This document shows positions 44,044-52,867 of a stretch of DNA of 64,000 bases, piece by piece (within the stretch, counting starts at the first letter, position 1; every line of letters begins with the position of its first letter). The notes under the pieces were generated by a model. It searched no databases, was not told the DNA's origin, and worked only from the letters and a program-made list of their open reading frames with translations. A program made the position numbers and the translations under genes. This stretch comes from Palsa-295 sp963785585 (GTDB lineage: Bacteria; Acidobacteriota; Terriglobia; Acidiferrales; UBA7541), in contig CAWAVW010000001.1 of assembly GCA_963785585.1 (NCBI GenBank), forward strand, positions 372,001-436,000, given 5' to 3'.

Positions 44044-44657
44044 GGCTTTCCCCCGGCCGCGGCGCCCTGCAAGCTCGCCCCGCCGCTCTCTCCTAGTACG
44101 TCGCGCAACTGATGCCGCGCCCGCAGCAGCAGTACGCCTACAAACGCCCGCCGGACTCCCAGCGTGTCCGCAATTTCGTCATAGCTCATATCTGAGTAAT
44201 ACCGCAGCACCAGCGCCATGCGCGCCCGGTCCGGCAATTTCGCCAGTCCTGCGCGCACCTGCTTGCTGTCGTGATCGAACTGCAATTTTTCCAGTTGGCT
44301 CGGGTCCGGATGCTCCAGCGGCAGCGTCTCCAGATCCCCCGTCTCCAGATCCTGGCGGATCCTTCTCCTGCGCAACAAATCCCAGCAATGATTGCTCGCC
44401 ACCTTATAAAGCCACGCCGTAAATGGCCTCGACGAATCGTACGTCCCGAGCTTTTGTCTCACCTTCATAAACACGTCCGTGGTCGCGTCTTCCGCATCCT
44501 CGCGAGTCGGCAGCGCCCTGCGGCAAAACCGGAAGATCGCCGGGGCATACAGCCGGTAAAGCTCCCCCCACGCATCCGCATCGCCGGACCGGACCCGTTC
44601 CAGCACGTCCGCTAGTTCCGCGGTGCTCATCTCTCCGGTGGCTTTCCGCCTCTCCAT
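44040..44657 (-). CDS. ECF-type RNA polymerase sigma factor
   Basis: The 205-residue sigma-70-family factor has sigma2 (about residues 25-95, with AEDATTDVFMKVRQKL) and sigma4 (about 135-190, with LRYYSDMSYDEIADTLGV) separated by a short linker, as in ECF factors. There is no sigma3 or sigma1.1. The C-terminus is Gly/Ala-rich. It is the first gene of a two-gene unit with its putative anti-sigma partner (ATGA overlap). Upstream, 44658-44880 contains no ECF-type GGAACTT/GTC promoter that I can recognise, so autoregulation cannot be shown. Confidence 0.94.
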   Translation of the reverse strand: MERRKATGEMSTAELADVLERVRSGDADAWGELYRLYAPAIFRFCRRALPTREDAEDATTDVFMKVRQKLGTYDSSRPFTAWLYKVASNHCWDLLRRRRIRQDLETGDLETLPLEHPDPSQLEKLQFDHDSKQVRAGLAKLPDRARMALVLRYYSDMSYDEIADTLGVRRAFVGVLLLRARHQLRDVLGESGGASLQGAAAGGKP

Positions 44658-44804
44658 AAGTTGATACGCAGGACCCCGCTTCTATATTTCAATGCCGTCA
44701 CATAGCCCGTTTGCCGCGGCCCGGCCTGCCAGGGGCGAACACCCTTCCCCCGGCGCCCTCAGCCTAACAAATCCCCCGCCCGAACCGCACCCCCATACAC
44801 CGAA

Positions 44805-44845
44805 AACGGCCCGGCTACCCTTTGTCCAAGGGCAACCGGGCCGTT
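44805..44845 (-). terminator. Terminator of second TonB receptor gene
   Basis: AACGGCCCGG (44805-44814) pairs with CCGGGCCGTT (44836-44845). The interior can add a second small stem (CCCTTTG/CAAGGG). On the minus strand it ends in TTTT, 35 nt after the receptor stop codon. Confidence 0.85.
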
Positions 44846-44880
44846 CCTTTGCGTCTGAATCGGCCGATTTCGGGCCCGAT

Positions 44881-47800
44881 CTAGAACGTAAACTTCGCCG
44901 CCAGTTGGATGCCTCGCGGACCCCCGCCGCCCAGGAACGGGTTGCCGATTCCCACGTCGCCGGTGGCCGTCAGGTGGTATGCCCCCTCGCTTACTCCGTT
45001 CGGCCCGATACCCTTCTGTGCCGGATCGGCCACGAATGCCGGCAGGAACGGATTCGAGAAGTTCGGATGATTCAGCAGGTTGAAGAATTCCGCCCGCAAC
45101 TCCATTCCCAACCGTTCGGTCAGCTGCGTCTTCTTGTAGACCGCGAAGTCCCACTGTTTGAAACTCGGTCCGCGCAACGAATCGCGTCCCTCATTCCCAA
45201 AATGGCGAGTCCCGGGCACGCAGTTCTGGTCCGGCCCGTCGTCCGAATTGATGAAATCGGTCAACGCCCCGCCGCTCAATGGCGTGCACGGCACTTGAAA
45301 CGACGTCAAGTTCAGGAAATTCGACGGATCGTGAGAATTGTATTGAATGGGACCAACCACATCCGGCCGGTCAAATCCCTCGCCGCTTCCGCTGAAGTCT
45401 CCCTCAAAGTAGTAGTTCAGTTGGAACGGCTGCCCGTCCTGCAGCGTCACGGTGCTGTTCAATCCCCATCCGTTCTTCAGTTTTTGCCAGTCGCCGCCCA
45501 TGTGCGGCAGGTCGTAGGCAAAAATCCAGGTGAACCGGTTCCGAATATCGAAGTTCGAATTCCCGTACTCCTTATTCGGACTGTTGCTGTCGTTCGGCTG
45601 GGACGCGTTCGGCTCGAAATCGAAACTGTCGCTCGCCGTATCCAGCGAATGCGACCACACATAGTTGACGATCGACGTAATCCCGCGCCAGTTGTTCACT
45701 CGCAAACTCGACTGCAGCGAGTTGTAGTTCGAACGCGCATTCGCCTGCAACTGGTTGATGTACTCCGCGCCGTACGGATTGTTCACATAGTTCGTTGGAA
45801 CTCCGTAGCTCGAAATGCAGCCAGGTCCTCCGTTCGGATAGCACGGCGCGCCGGTAGACGAAGTATTCGCCTGCGCGAACGAAATGTCGTACGCATCAAT
45901 CGTCGCCTGATCCGGTTGGTTCACGTCCAGATAATGCAGCAGCCGGTGTCCCTGCGATCCCACGTATCCCACTTGCAGCATCACCTTGCTCGAAATCTGC
46001 TGTTGAACGTTCAGGTTGTAGTTCTCCATGTACGGCGTCGGCAAATGCCGGGAAATCGCGAAAATATTTCCTGTCGGCGCTCCCGTCGGCGCTTCAAATG
46101 CCGGCACGTTCGTCGCGATCGTGCCCACCGCGCCCACCGAATAAATCGGGTCCGGTCCGGCCGGGTTGTATCCCACCCCAGGGCAGAATGCGCAGTTATA
46201 CGGCAGCTCGCCCAGAAACACGTCCTGCGACGGTCCGTCGAAAAACATTCCCCAACCGGCGCGGATAATCGTGTGGCCCTTGCCGAACGGATCCCACGCA
46301 GCGCTCAGGCGCGGCGAGAAATTCTTGTAGTCCGGCTGGTACACCGATCCCAGTCCCGGCTGTCCGAGCTGCGTCAGCGTCACCGTCTGTCCTACCGGGT
46401 CGAAATTCGTTACGTTCGTGAACAGATTGTCCTTCTCTCCGACCACGCCGAAGTAATCCCACCGCACGCCAACGTTAAACGTCAGCTTCGGATTCAACTG
46501 GTACGTGTCCTGCAAATAAAACGCGTGATTGTTTTCAAACGTATGCCGCACAGACTGCCCAAGCGACTGTCCCCCGCCGTCCACCGTCCCCGACAAGAAG
46601 TCGTCCAGGCCGTTGAATTCGAGTTGCCCGCGATAGTTCACGCCGAAGAATTGCTGAATGGATGTCCGGCGGTATTCGTATCCGAACTTGATGTCGTTCT
46701 TCCCCACCTTCCACGAAAAGTTATCCAGCGCCTGCCAGTTCGTATCCACGCGATGCTTCGGTGTCGAGTGGTTCGCACCCAGCTGCGCAAAAGGCCCCAC
46801 GTCGATCACCGGAAGTCCGGAGTTCGAAAGCGTTGGCCCCGTGCAATCCGCCGTGCTCGTCGCAGCGCACAATCCCACGCTGCTCGGCTCGAAGCTCTGG
46901 TCCTGCGGGAAAAATCCTTCCGCAAACCGGTTCCACCCGAAACGCGCCTCATTTACTTTCGTTGGTGAAATCACCCGCACGTAGGAAATCGCCACCACCT
47001 GCACTCGCGTCGGCGTGTACGTGTTAAAGCCCGGCAAAATTCCGCCGCCCGTCAACGCCAACGGAAAGCTCTGCACGCTGTCTCCGAAAAAATACCGCCC
47101 CGTCAAAATGTTGTTTTGATCGAAGTTGTGGTCCACCTTGCCAATCAGGCTGCTCAGCCTGTTGTACGAAGGCGCAATCACCGACGACAGGAATCCCGAG
47201 TCCGGATCGGGTGGCGCAGGCGGAGTCGTGGGCATGTCGCCGCACGTCGTCGAAGAATTCGGCAGCGGCCATGGATCTCCATTCGGATAGTTACCCAGCA
47301 AGCTCTGAATCACCGGGTTTGTCGCCACCAGGTTCGTAGGATTCGGCACGCACGCCAGGCTCACCGTCCCCACTCGCTCTTCCTGTCCTTCGTAGTCCAC
47401 GAAGAAAAACGTCTTGTCCTTCACAATCGGTCCGCCCAGCGATCCGCCATATTGGTTATTGTGGAAAGGCGCCTTCGTAGTCCCCGACTGGTCGAAATAA
47501 TTCCGCGCGTCGAGCGCATCGTTGCGGAAATAATCGAAAAAATCTCCGTGCAGCGCGTTCTGCCCGCTCTTCGTCACAATGTTGATCACCGCGCCCGCGC
47601 TCCGTCCGTATTCCGCTTCGAAATTCGATAGCACCTTCAATTCGCTCACCGCGTCGATCGGCAAGATCGTCGCCGGAGTTCCAAACACGCCCGCTTCGTT
47701 GATCGCCGGATCGTTGCGGTAACCGTCGTTCATGTCCGTGCCGTCGAGCAGGAAGTTGTTCGCTCGTCCGCGCGCCCCGTTCATCGAAAACACGCCGTAC

Positions 47801-48348
47801 GATCCCGGCGAATCCGAAATCTGATCCGGCGAACCCGCCACGCCCGGCGTCAGATAAATCAGCTTCGTGTAGTCGCGCCCGTTTACCGGCAAATCCTTCA
47901 CTGCGTCCTGAGTCAGCGTCCCGCCCAGCGTGTCGCCCGTCGTATCCACCTGCGGTAAATCTTCGCCCGCCACCGTCACGCTGTTGCTCACCGAACCGGG
48001 CTTCAGCACGGCGTCAATCCGCTTTTCGCTCGCCACATCCACCACCACTCCGGTCGTCACCGCTTTCTGGAATCCGCCGAGCTCCACCGTCACCGTGTAC
48101 GTTCCAATCTGCAATTCCGGAATCAGGTATCCGCCGTCCACTCCCGTCTGCGTGATCCGTTCGATTCCCGTATCCACGTTGCGCACCGTCACCGTCGCGC
48201 CGGTCACCGCCGCGCCCGTCGTGTCCGTCACCGTCCCTAAAATCGATCCGCGAAAGGTCTGCGCGTGGCTCGACGTTGCGCTCAGCATCACCAGCAACAG
48301 CAGGCTCACCGCCGAAACCAGTCCGCCGCGTCGCCAACAAGTTTTCAT
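44881..48348 (-). CDS. Oar-like TonB-dependent receptor with carboxypeptidase-regulatory-like domain
   Basis: This 1155-residue outer-membrane receptor starts at ATG 48348 (AGGAG 6 nt upstream), which places a signal peptide at once. A carboxypeptidase-regulatory-like domain covers about residues 35-115 (ILGTVTDTTGAAVTGATVTVRN), a plug follows (about 135-260; DLPVNGRDYTKLIYLTPGV), and the barrel ends with the aromatic AAKFTF. It belongs to the same family as the receptor at 20400-24080 but is not a recent copy: the two align only in the conserved segments. A sigma70-like promoter and an AAACGTTT palindrome lie upstream. No neighbouring gene suggests the substrate. Confidence 0.93.
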   Translation of the reverse strand: MKTCWRRGGLVSAVSLLLLVMLSATSSHAQTFRGSILGTVTDTTGAAVTGATVTVRNVDTGIERITQTGVDGGYLIPELQIGTYTVTVELGGFQKAVTTGVVVDVASEKRIDAVLKPGSVSNSVTVAGEDLPQVDTTGDTLGGTLTQDAVKDLPVNGRDYTKLIYLTPGVAGSPDQISDSPGSYGVFSMNGARGRANNFLLDGTDMNDGYRNDPAINEAGVFGTPATILPIDAVSELKVLSNFEAEYGRSAGAVINIVTKSGQNALHGDFFDYFRNDALDARNYFDQSGTTKAPFHNNQYGGSLGGPIVKDKTFFFVDYEGQEERVGTVSLACVPNPTNLVATNPVIQSLLGNYPNGDPWPLPNSSTTCGDMPTTPPAPPDPDSGFLSSVIAPSYNRLSSLIGKVDHNFDQNNILTGRYFFGDSVQSFPLALTGGGILPGFNTYTPTRVQVVAISYVRVISPTKVNEARFGWNRFAEGFFPQDQSFEPSSVGLCAATSTADCTGPTLSNSGLPVIDVGPFAQLGANHSTPKHRVDTNWQALDNFSWKVGKNDIKFGYEYRRTSIQQFFGVNYRGQLEFNGLDDFLSGTVDGGGQSLGQSVRHTFENNHAFYLQDTYQLNPKLTFNVGVRWDYFGVVGEKDNLFTNVTNFDPVGQTVTLTQLGQPGLGSVYQPDYKNFSPRLSAAWDPFGKGHTIIRAGWGMFFDGPSQDVFLGELPYNCAFCPGVGYNPAGPDPIYSVGAVGTIATNVPAFEAPTGAPTGNIFAISRHLPTPYMENYNLNVQQQISSKVMLQVGYVGSQGHRLLHYLDVNQPDQATIDAYDISFAQANTSSTGAPCYPNGGPGCISSYGVPTNYVNNPYGAEYINQLQANARSNYNSLQSSLRVNNWRGITSIVNYVWSHSLDTASDSFDFEPNASQPNDSNSPNKEYGNSNFDIRNRFTWIFAYDLPHMGGDWQKLKNGWGLNSTVTLQDGQPFQLNYYFEGDFSGSGEGFDRPDVVGPIQYNSHDPSNFLNLTSFQVPCTPLSGGALTDFINSDDGPDQNCVPGTRHFGNEGRDSLRGPSFKQWDFAVYKKTQLTERLGMELRAEFFNLLNHPNFSNPFLPAFVADPAQKGIGPNGVSEGAYHLTATGDVGIGNPFLGGGGPRGIQLAAKFTF

Positions 48349-48462
48349 ATTTTCTCCTGTGATTTCAGTTCCAATGGTCGGTAACGATTGGTACGGCGCG
48401 TACCGCACGCTTGTCCAATTAAAATCGTGAATACGAACGATAAATTCTCAAGGAATTCGCTA

Positions 48463-48470
48463 AAACGTTT
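48463..48470. promoter_or_regulatory. Palindrome AAACGTTT, possible LacI-type operator
   Basis: AAACGTTT has the central CG of LacI-family sites and lies about 22-29 nt downstream of the predicted start of the receptor transcript. The half-site differs from those at 15408 and 20232, so another regulator would be involved. Confidence 0.3.
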
Positions 48471-48498
48471 CCGCACCACCCCGAACTTCAGTGCTCCA

Positions 48499-48527
48499 CA
48501 TATAATCTCCCGCGCAAATCGAGTCAA
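48499..48527 (-). promoter_or_regulatory. Candidate promoter of second TonB receptor gene
   Basis: On the minus strand TTGACT (48527-48522; 5 of 6) is 17 nt from TATATG (48504-48499; 4 of 6). Initiation near 48492 would give a leader of about 145 nt. The 308-nt gap 48349-48656 is otherwise non-coding; it also holds the perfect inverted repeat GGTACG-GCG-CGTACC. Confidence 0.5.
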
Positions 48528-48656
48528 GTAGCAATCGGTGGATATCCCGTCCCCTGCATTCACCCTCTCGAACTTTCCTCACGCAGTGCTAAGCTTTTGC
48601 CACGCGCCCCAATCATCGGTCAGCTTCGGAAAATGTGCGCGGACGGGACACTGAAC

Positions 48657-49433
48657 ATGCAAAGCGCCGGTAACTTTGCCAATTACCCAAGCCTTAGAAA
48701 CCGTCTGGTCGTCGTCAGCGGCGGAGCCACCGGCATCGGCGCGGCCATCGTCGAGGCTTTCGCAATCCAGCACGCCCGCGTCGTTTTCCTGGACGTTCAG
48801 GATGCCGCCGCCCAAGCCCTGATCAACCAAATCCAATCCTCCGGTCTCTCCGCGCCCACCTACTGCCACTGCGATCTGACGGACATCGCAGCCATCCAGG
48901 CGACCATGCACAAAGCTCTCGATCAATTCGGACCCGTGGATGTGCTCGTGAACAACGCAGGCAACGACGCGCGCCACAAAATCGAAGAAGTCACCTCCGA
49001 CTTCTGGGACAAGACAATCGCGGTCAACCTGAAACACCAGTTCTTTCTCGCCCAGTCGGTGATTCCGTCGATGAAGCAAGCCGGTCGAGGTTCCATCATT
49101 AATATGAGTTCGATCGCCTGGGCGATTCCCTCCACCGGCGTTCCCGTGTACGCCACCGCAAAAGCGGCCATCGTGGGAATGACTCGAACGCTCGCCCACG
49201 AACTCGGCTCGGACGGGATTCGCGTGAATTGCGTGATGCCCGGCGCCATCCTTACCGAACGGCAAAAAAAGCTTTGGATGACCGACGCCTACAAAGCCGA
49301 GATTCTTGCGAGTCAGGCCTTGAAAAGCCTGATCCTTCCCGAAGAAGTCGCCCGCCTGGTTCTCTTCCTCGCGGCTGACGATAGCTCCGCCATCACCAAT
49401 CAAAGCTACGCCATCGACGGCGGCTGGATTTAG
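48657..49433 (+). CDS. SDR-family oxidoreductase
   Basis: The roughly 258-residue NAD(P)-dependent enzyme has the Gly-rich motif SGGATGIGAA, the NNAG motif (VLVNNAGNDAR), the catalytic Ser in NMSSIAWA and YATAK (Tyr/Lys pair). It ends with the standard NQSYAIDGGWI. ATG 48657 is chosen since it gives the usual N-terminus; ATG 48633 or TTG 48597 would extend it by 8 or 20 residues. It may act on sugars or polyols, as close relatives often do, but no substrate evidence is present. It precedes polA by 108 nt, where a GTTATACT element suggests a separate promoter. Confidence 0.9.
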   Translation: MQSAGNFANYPSLRNRLVVVSGGATGIGAAIVEAFAIQHARVVFLDVQDAAAQALINQIQSSGLSAPTYCHCDLTDIAAIQATMHKALDQFGPVDVLVNNAGNDARHKIEEVTSDFWDKTIAVNLKHQFFLAQSVIPSMKQAGRGSIINMSSIAWAIPSTGVPVYATAKAAIVGMTRTLAHELGSDGIRVNCVMPGAILTERQKKLWMTDAYKAEILASQALKSLILPEEVARLVLFLAADDSSAITNQSYAIDGGWI

Positions 49434-49494
49434 ACCCGCGCGCGCGAACTTCCACCGACGCCCTCTCCCTCGCTCTTCTCGCCCTCGCCTCTCT

Positions 49495-49502
49495 GTTATA
49501 CT
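49495..49502 (+). promoter_or_regulatory. GTTATACT -10 element upstream of polA
   Basis: GTTATACT contains TATACT and precedes ATG 49542 by 39 nt. The -35 region is pyrimidine-rich without a good hexamer. Confidence 0.45.
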
Positions 49503-49541
49503 TTTCCCCCTGCGCCATCCGCCCGGCGCTTGCCTTGTTCC

Positions 49542-52268
49542 ATGTCGCCCGAGAATCCCTCAAACACGAAACGCCTCTTCCTCATCGATGCGATGGGTTA
49601 CATCTTTCGCGCCTTCTACGCGCCCATGCCGATGCGCATGCGCAGCCCGGCCGGGCATCCCACCAACGTGCCCTACTTGTTCTCCAACATGGTCCGCAAG
49701 CTCGTCAAAGACTGGCACCCCGACTATCTCGGCGTCGTCTTCGATCGCGAAGAGCCCACCTTCCGCGACAAACTGTTCGCCGATTACAAAGCCCAGCGCC
49801 CGCCCATGCCCGAGGATTTATCCGTCCAGCTTCCGTACGTTCGCCGCTACTGCGAAGCGATGCGCCTGCCCATCCTCGATAGCCCCGGCTATGAAGCCGA
49901 CGACATCATCGGCACTCTCTCGCGCCTCGCCACCGCGCAGAAACTCGACGTCTTCATCGTCACCAGCGACAAAGACATGATGCAGCTCGTCACCAAAAAC
50001 GTCGTCGTGCTTAACCCCACCAAAGGCGACCTCGTCATCGACGAAGCCAAAGTCGAAGAAATCATGGGCGTGCCGTCATCGAAAGTCGCCGACGTGATGG
50101 CTCTGATGGGCGACTCCATCGACAACATTCCCGGCGCGCGCGATCCCAACGACAAACCCGCGCCCGGTGAGCGCCGCAAACCCGGCATCGGTGACGTCGG
50201 CGCGCGCCAATTGATCCAGCAATACGGCAGCGCCGAAGAAGTCTTAAAACATTCCGCCGAAGTAAAACGCGCCAGCTATCGCGAAGCTCTCGAAAAGTGC
50301 GCCGAGTTTGTGATCCTCAGCAAGAAGCTTGCGACGATTCCTACGGACGCGCCCATCGAACTGAATCTCAAAACTCTCATCATGGAAGAGCCAAACCTCG
50401 CCGCTCTCCGCGATCTCTACATCGAGCTGGGATTCTCCTCGCTTCTCCGCGAACTCGGCTCCGCTCCGCCCTCCGCATCCGGCCCGTCGGGCGAACCGGG
50501 CGACGCTCCAAGCGCCGCGCAAAATGCCGACACAAAAACCGATTACGCTCCGCTCGAATCGCCCGCAGGCGTCGAAAAATTCCTGAAAGCCGTTCCCGCA
50601 GGCGCCGACACCGCCGCGTGGCTCTCGCTTGACGCGCAGGACGCAGACGAAGAAGGCTTCGGCTCCGCGGTTCGCGCCGTCGAGCTTTCCTCGAAGCCCG
50701 GCCTCGGACGCACCGCGCCCAACGGCCCTGAAAACAAAGCTCTCGCCGCCATGAAATCGTGGCTCGCCGATCCCAAACGTCCCAAAATCGTTCACGATCC
50801 GAAACTCTTTCACCTTCTCGCCGCTCCCGATGCCATCAACGATCCAAAAGCCATCGCCGGCATCCGCCACGCCACCGCGCTCTACTCCTATCTTCTGCGC
50901 CCCACCACTTCCAAACATAATTTCGCCGAAGTCGCCCTCCGCCATTTGAATCGCACTCTTTCCGGCGCTCCGGGCGAACACGCCGACTTTATGTCCCGCG
51001 TCGCCCCGATCCTCCGCTCCGAAGTCGAAAAGCAGGGCATGCTCGATGTGTACGAGAAAATCGATTTGCCTCTCGCACCCGTTCTCGCCCGCATGGAAGC
51101 CGCCGGAGTCCGCGTCGATCCCGCCGAACTCGATCGCATCTCCGCGCATCTCGCCGCCGAAATGGCCAAACTCGAAAAAACCATCTTCGAACTGGCCGGC
51201 GTGCCGTTCAACATCAACTCGCCTCAGCAGCTCGCCGAAATTCTCTTCGATAAACTAAAGCTCCAATCGCCGCGCTCGGGCCGCTCAAAATCGAAAGCCC
51301 GCTCCACCGCCGCCGACGTTCTCGAAGAGCTTTCCGCCGTTCACGACTTGCCCAAAAAAATCATCGAGTATCGCGAACTCACCAAACTCAAATCCAATTA
51401 CGCCGATTCTCTGCCGCGCCTGATCTACCCCGTCACCGGACGCCTCCACACCCGCTTCAGCCAGACCGGCACGGCCACCGGACGCCTGAGCTCCTCAAAT
51501 CCCAATCTGCAAAATATTCCGGTGCGCACCGAACTCGGTCGCGAAATCCGCGCTGCTTTCGTTGCGCCCAAGGGTTCGCTGCTGCTTTCCGCCGACTATT
51601 CGCAGATCGAACTCCGCATCCTCGCGCACCTCTCCGAAGATCCCGTGCTTCTCGAAGCCTTCGGCCGCGGCGAAGACATTCATTCCCGCACCGCTCAGGA
51701 AGTTTTCGGCGTCGGCCCGATGGCCCAGACGCGCGAGCATCGCCGCGTCGCCAAAGTCATCAACTTCGGCGTCATCTACGGCCTGTCCGCCTTCGGCCTC
51801 GCCCAGCAGCTCGACGTCGAACAGCGCGAAGCCGCCCGCTTCATCGCCGTTTATTTCGAGCGCTATGCCGGCGTGAAAAAATTCCTCGACGCGCAGATCG
51901 CCGAGACCCGCCAGTCCGGCGTCGTCAAAACTCTCTTCGGCCGCGTCCGCCCCATCCCCGAAATCAATTCGCCGCAAGTGCAGATGCGCAACTTCGCCGA
52001 GCGCACCGCCATGAACACGCCCATGCAGGGCGCCGCTGCCGATCTGATCAAGCTCGCCATGATCGAACTCGACCGCCGCCTTCCCGCCGAAAAATTCAAA
52101 GCAAAGATGACCCTGCAGGTTCACGACGAACTTCTCTTCGAAGCTCCCGAAAAAGAAATCCCCAAACTCACGGCCGTCGTAAAAGAAGTCATGGAATCGG
52201 CCTACAAATTCAAAGTCCCCATCGTCGCCGAAACAAAAACCGGCCCCAACTGGCGCGATTTGAAATGA
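49542..52268 (+). CDS. polA: DNA polymerase I
   Basis: The 908-residue repair and replication polymerase has a 5'-3' exonuclease domain (about residues 10-300; RLFLIDAMGYIFRAFYAP, SPGYEADDIIGTL, TSDKDMMQLV). A middle domain lies in the position of the 3'-5' exonuclease (about 335-520), and the polymerase domain has motif A (SADYSQIELRILAH), motif B (KVINFGVIYGLSAFG) and motif C (LQVHDELLFEAP). The middle domain lacks the DxE motif expected near its start (AWLSLDAQDADEEG), so proofreading is probably lost, as in Taq. ATG 49542 starts the normal N-terminus. Confidence 0.97.
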   Translation: MSPENPSNTKRLFLIDAMGYIFRAFYAPMPMRMRSPAGHPTNVPYLFSNMVRKLVKDWHPDYLGVVFDREEPTFRDKLFADYKAQRPPMPEDLSVQLPYVRRYCEAMRLPILDSPGYEADDIIGTLSRLATAQKLDVFIVTSDKDMMQLVTKNVVVLNPTKGDLVIDEAKVEEIMGVPSSKVADVMALMGDSIDNIPGARDPNDKPAPGERRKPGIGDVGARQLIQQYGSAEEVLKHSAEVKRASYREALEKCAEFVILSKKLATIPTDAPIELNLKTLIMEEPNLAALRDLYIELGFSSLLRELGSAPPSASGPSGEPGDAPSAAQNADTKTDYAPLESPAGVEKFLKAVPAGADTAAWLSLDAQDADEEGFGSAVRAVELSSKPGLGRTAPNGPENKALAAMKSWLADPKRPKIVHDPKLFHLLAAPDAINDPKAIAGIRHATALYSYLLRPTTSKHNFAEVALRHLNRTLSGAPGEHADFMSRVAPILRSEVEKQGMLDVYEKIDLPLAPVLARMEAAGVRVDPAELDRISAHLAAEMAKLEKTIFELAGVPFNINSPQQLAEILFDKLKLQSPRSGRSKSKARSTAADVLEELSAVHDLPKKIIEYRELTKLKSNYADSLPRLIYPVTGRLHTRFSQTGTATGRLSSSNPNLQNIPVRTELGREIRAAFVAPKGSLLLSADYSQIELRILAHLSEDPVLLEAFGRGEDIHSRTAQEVFGVGPMAQTREHRRVAKVINFGVIYGLSAFGLAQQLDVEQREAARFIAVYFERYAGVKKFLDAQIAETRQSGVVKTLFGRVRPIPEINSPQVQMRNFAERTAMNTPMQGAAADLIKLAMIELDRRLPAEKFKAKMTLQVHDELLFEAPEKEIPKLTAVVKEVMESAYKFKVPIVAETKTGPNWRDLK

Positions 52269-52305
52269 TCGCTGCGCTCGTACGATAGCCGCTCCTGGCT
52301 GCTTG

Positions 52306-52324
52306 CCCTGAGGAACGAAGGGTC
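52306..52324. repeat. Short intergenic hairpin repeat, CCCTGAGGAACGAAGGGTC
   Basis: CCCT and AGGG arms bracket GAGGAACGA. The sequence resembles the CCTGAG...CGAAGG-type dispersed repeat found between genes in many bacterial genomes; that resemblance is from memory. It lies in the 191-nt gap between polA and the rhodanese gene. Confidence 0.4.
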
Positions 52325-52459
52325 CAGCGCCGCCCGCGCTTCCCATTACCTGTGTTGACTGTCTCCAGGCGAGCCAATCCGGAACTCTTCGCCAACGCGC
52401 ACGCGCTCTCTATGTTATGTTTTTCACTCAAATAAAATGTATGCAGGCGAGGTAATGCG

Positions 52460-52831
52460 ATGGACCACTCCGAGGGTTTCCTGCGGCTCGTTCACGAAGT
52501 CAAAAAACACATCAAGGAAGAAGACGTCAAATCCGTAAAAAAGAAACTCGACGCCCACGAAGAACTCGTCCTCATCGACGTCCGCGAAGAATCCGAATTC
52601 GCCCGCGGCCACATCCCCGGAGCCATCCATCTCAGCAAAGGCGTCATCGAACGCGACATCGAAAAGCGCGTACCCGACAAATCCGCCCTCATCGTCCTCT
52701 ACTGTGGCGGCGGCTACCGCTCCGCCCTCGCTGCCGACAACATCCAGAAGATGGGCTACCGCAACGTTATCTCCATGGACGGCGGCTGGCGCTCCTGGAC
52801 CGAGTCAGCCTTCCCCATCATCATCGATTAA
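52460..52831 (+). CDS. Single-domain rhodanese-like protein
   Basis: This 123-residue protein has an N-terminal charged helix (about 1-30) and one rhodanese domain. The active-site loop has C82 in YCGGGYRS, and the CH2A-type DVREESEF and RGHIPGA motifs precede it. A role in sulfur transfer or cyanide/sulfide handling in the cytoplasm is likely. The loop is six residues long (CGGGYR), the usual length for sulfurtransferases as opposed to Cdc25-like phosphatases. The gene is convergent with the large secreted-protein gene and shows no metabolic neighbours. Confidence 0.92.
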   Translation: MDHSEGFLRLVHEVKKHIKEEDVKSVKKKLDAHEELVLIDVREESEFARGHIPGAIHLSKGVIERDIEKRVPDKSALIVLYCGGGYRSALAADNIQKMGYRNVISMDGGWRSWTESAFPIIID

Positions 52832-52867
52832 CCCCTGCCATCGAACGTGCGCTCTTCCGGCAGCGTG

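Noticed and set aside
44692..46968. Open frame of about 758 codons on the plus strand
   Set aside because: It is antisense to the second TonB receptor, runs through that gene's terminator, and is Arg/His/Val-rich with no family resemblance.
49542..52268. Polymerase of phage origin
   Set aside because: The full-length three-domain layout including the 5' nuclease is that of a cellular DNA polymerase I.
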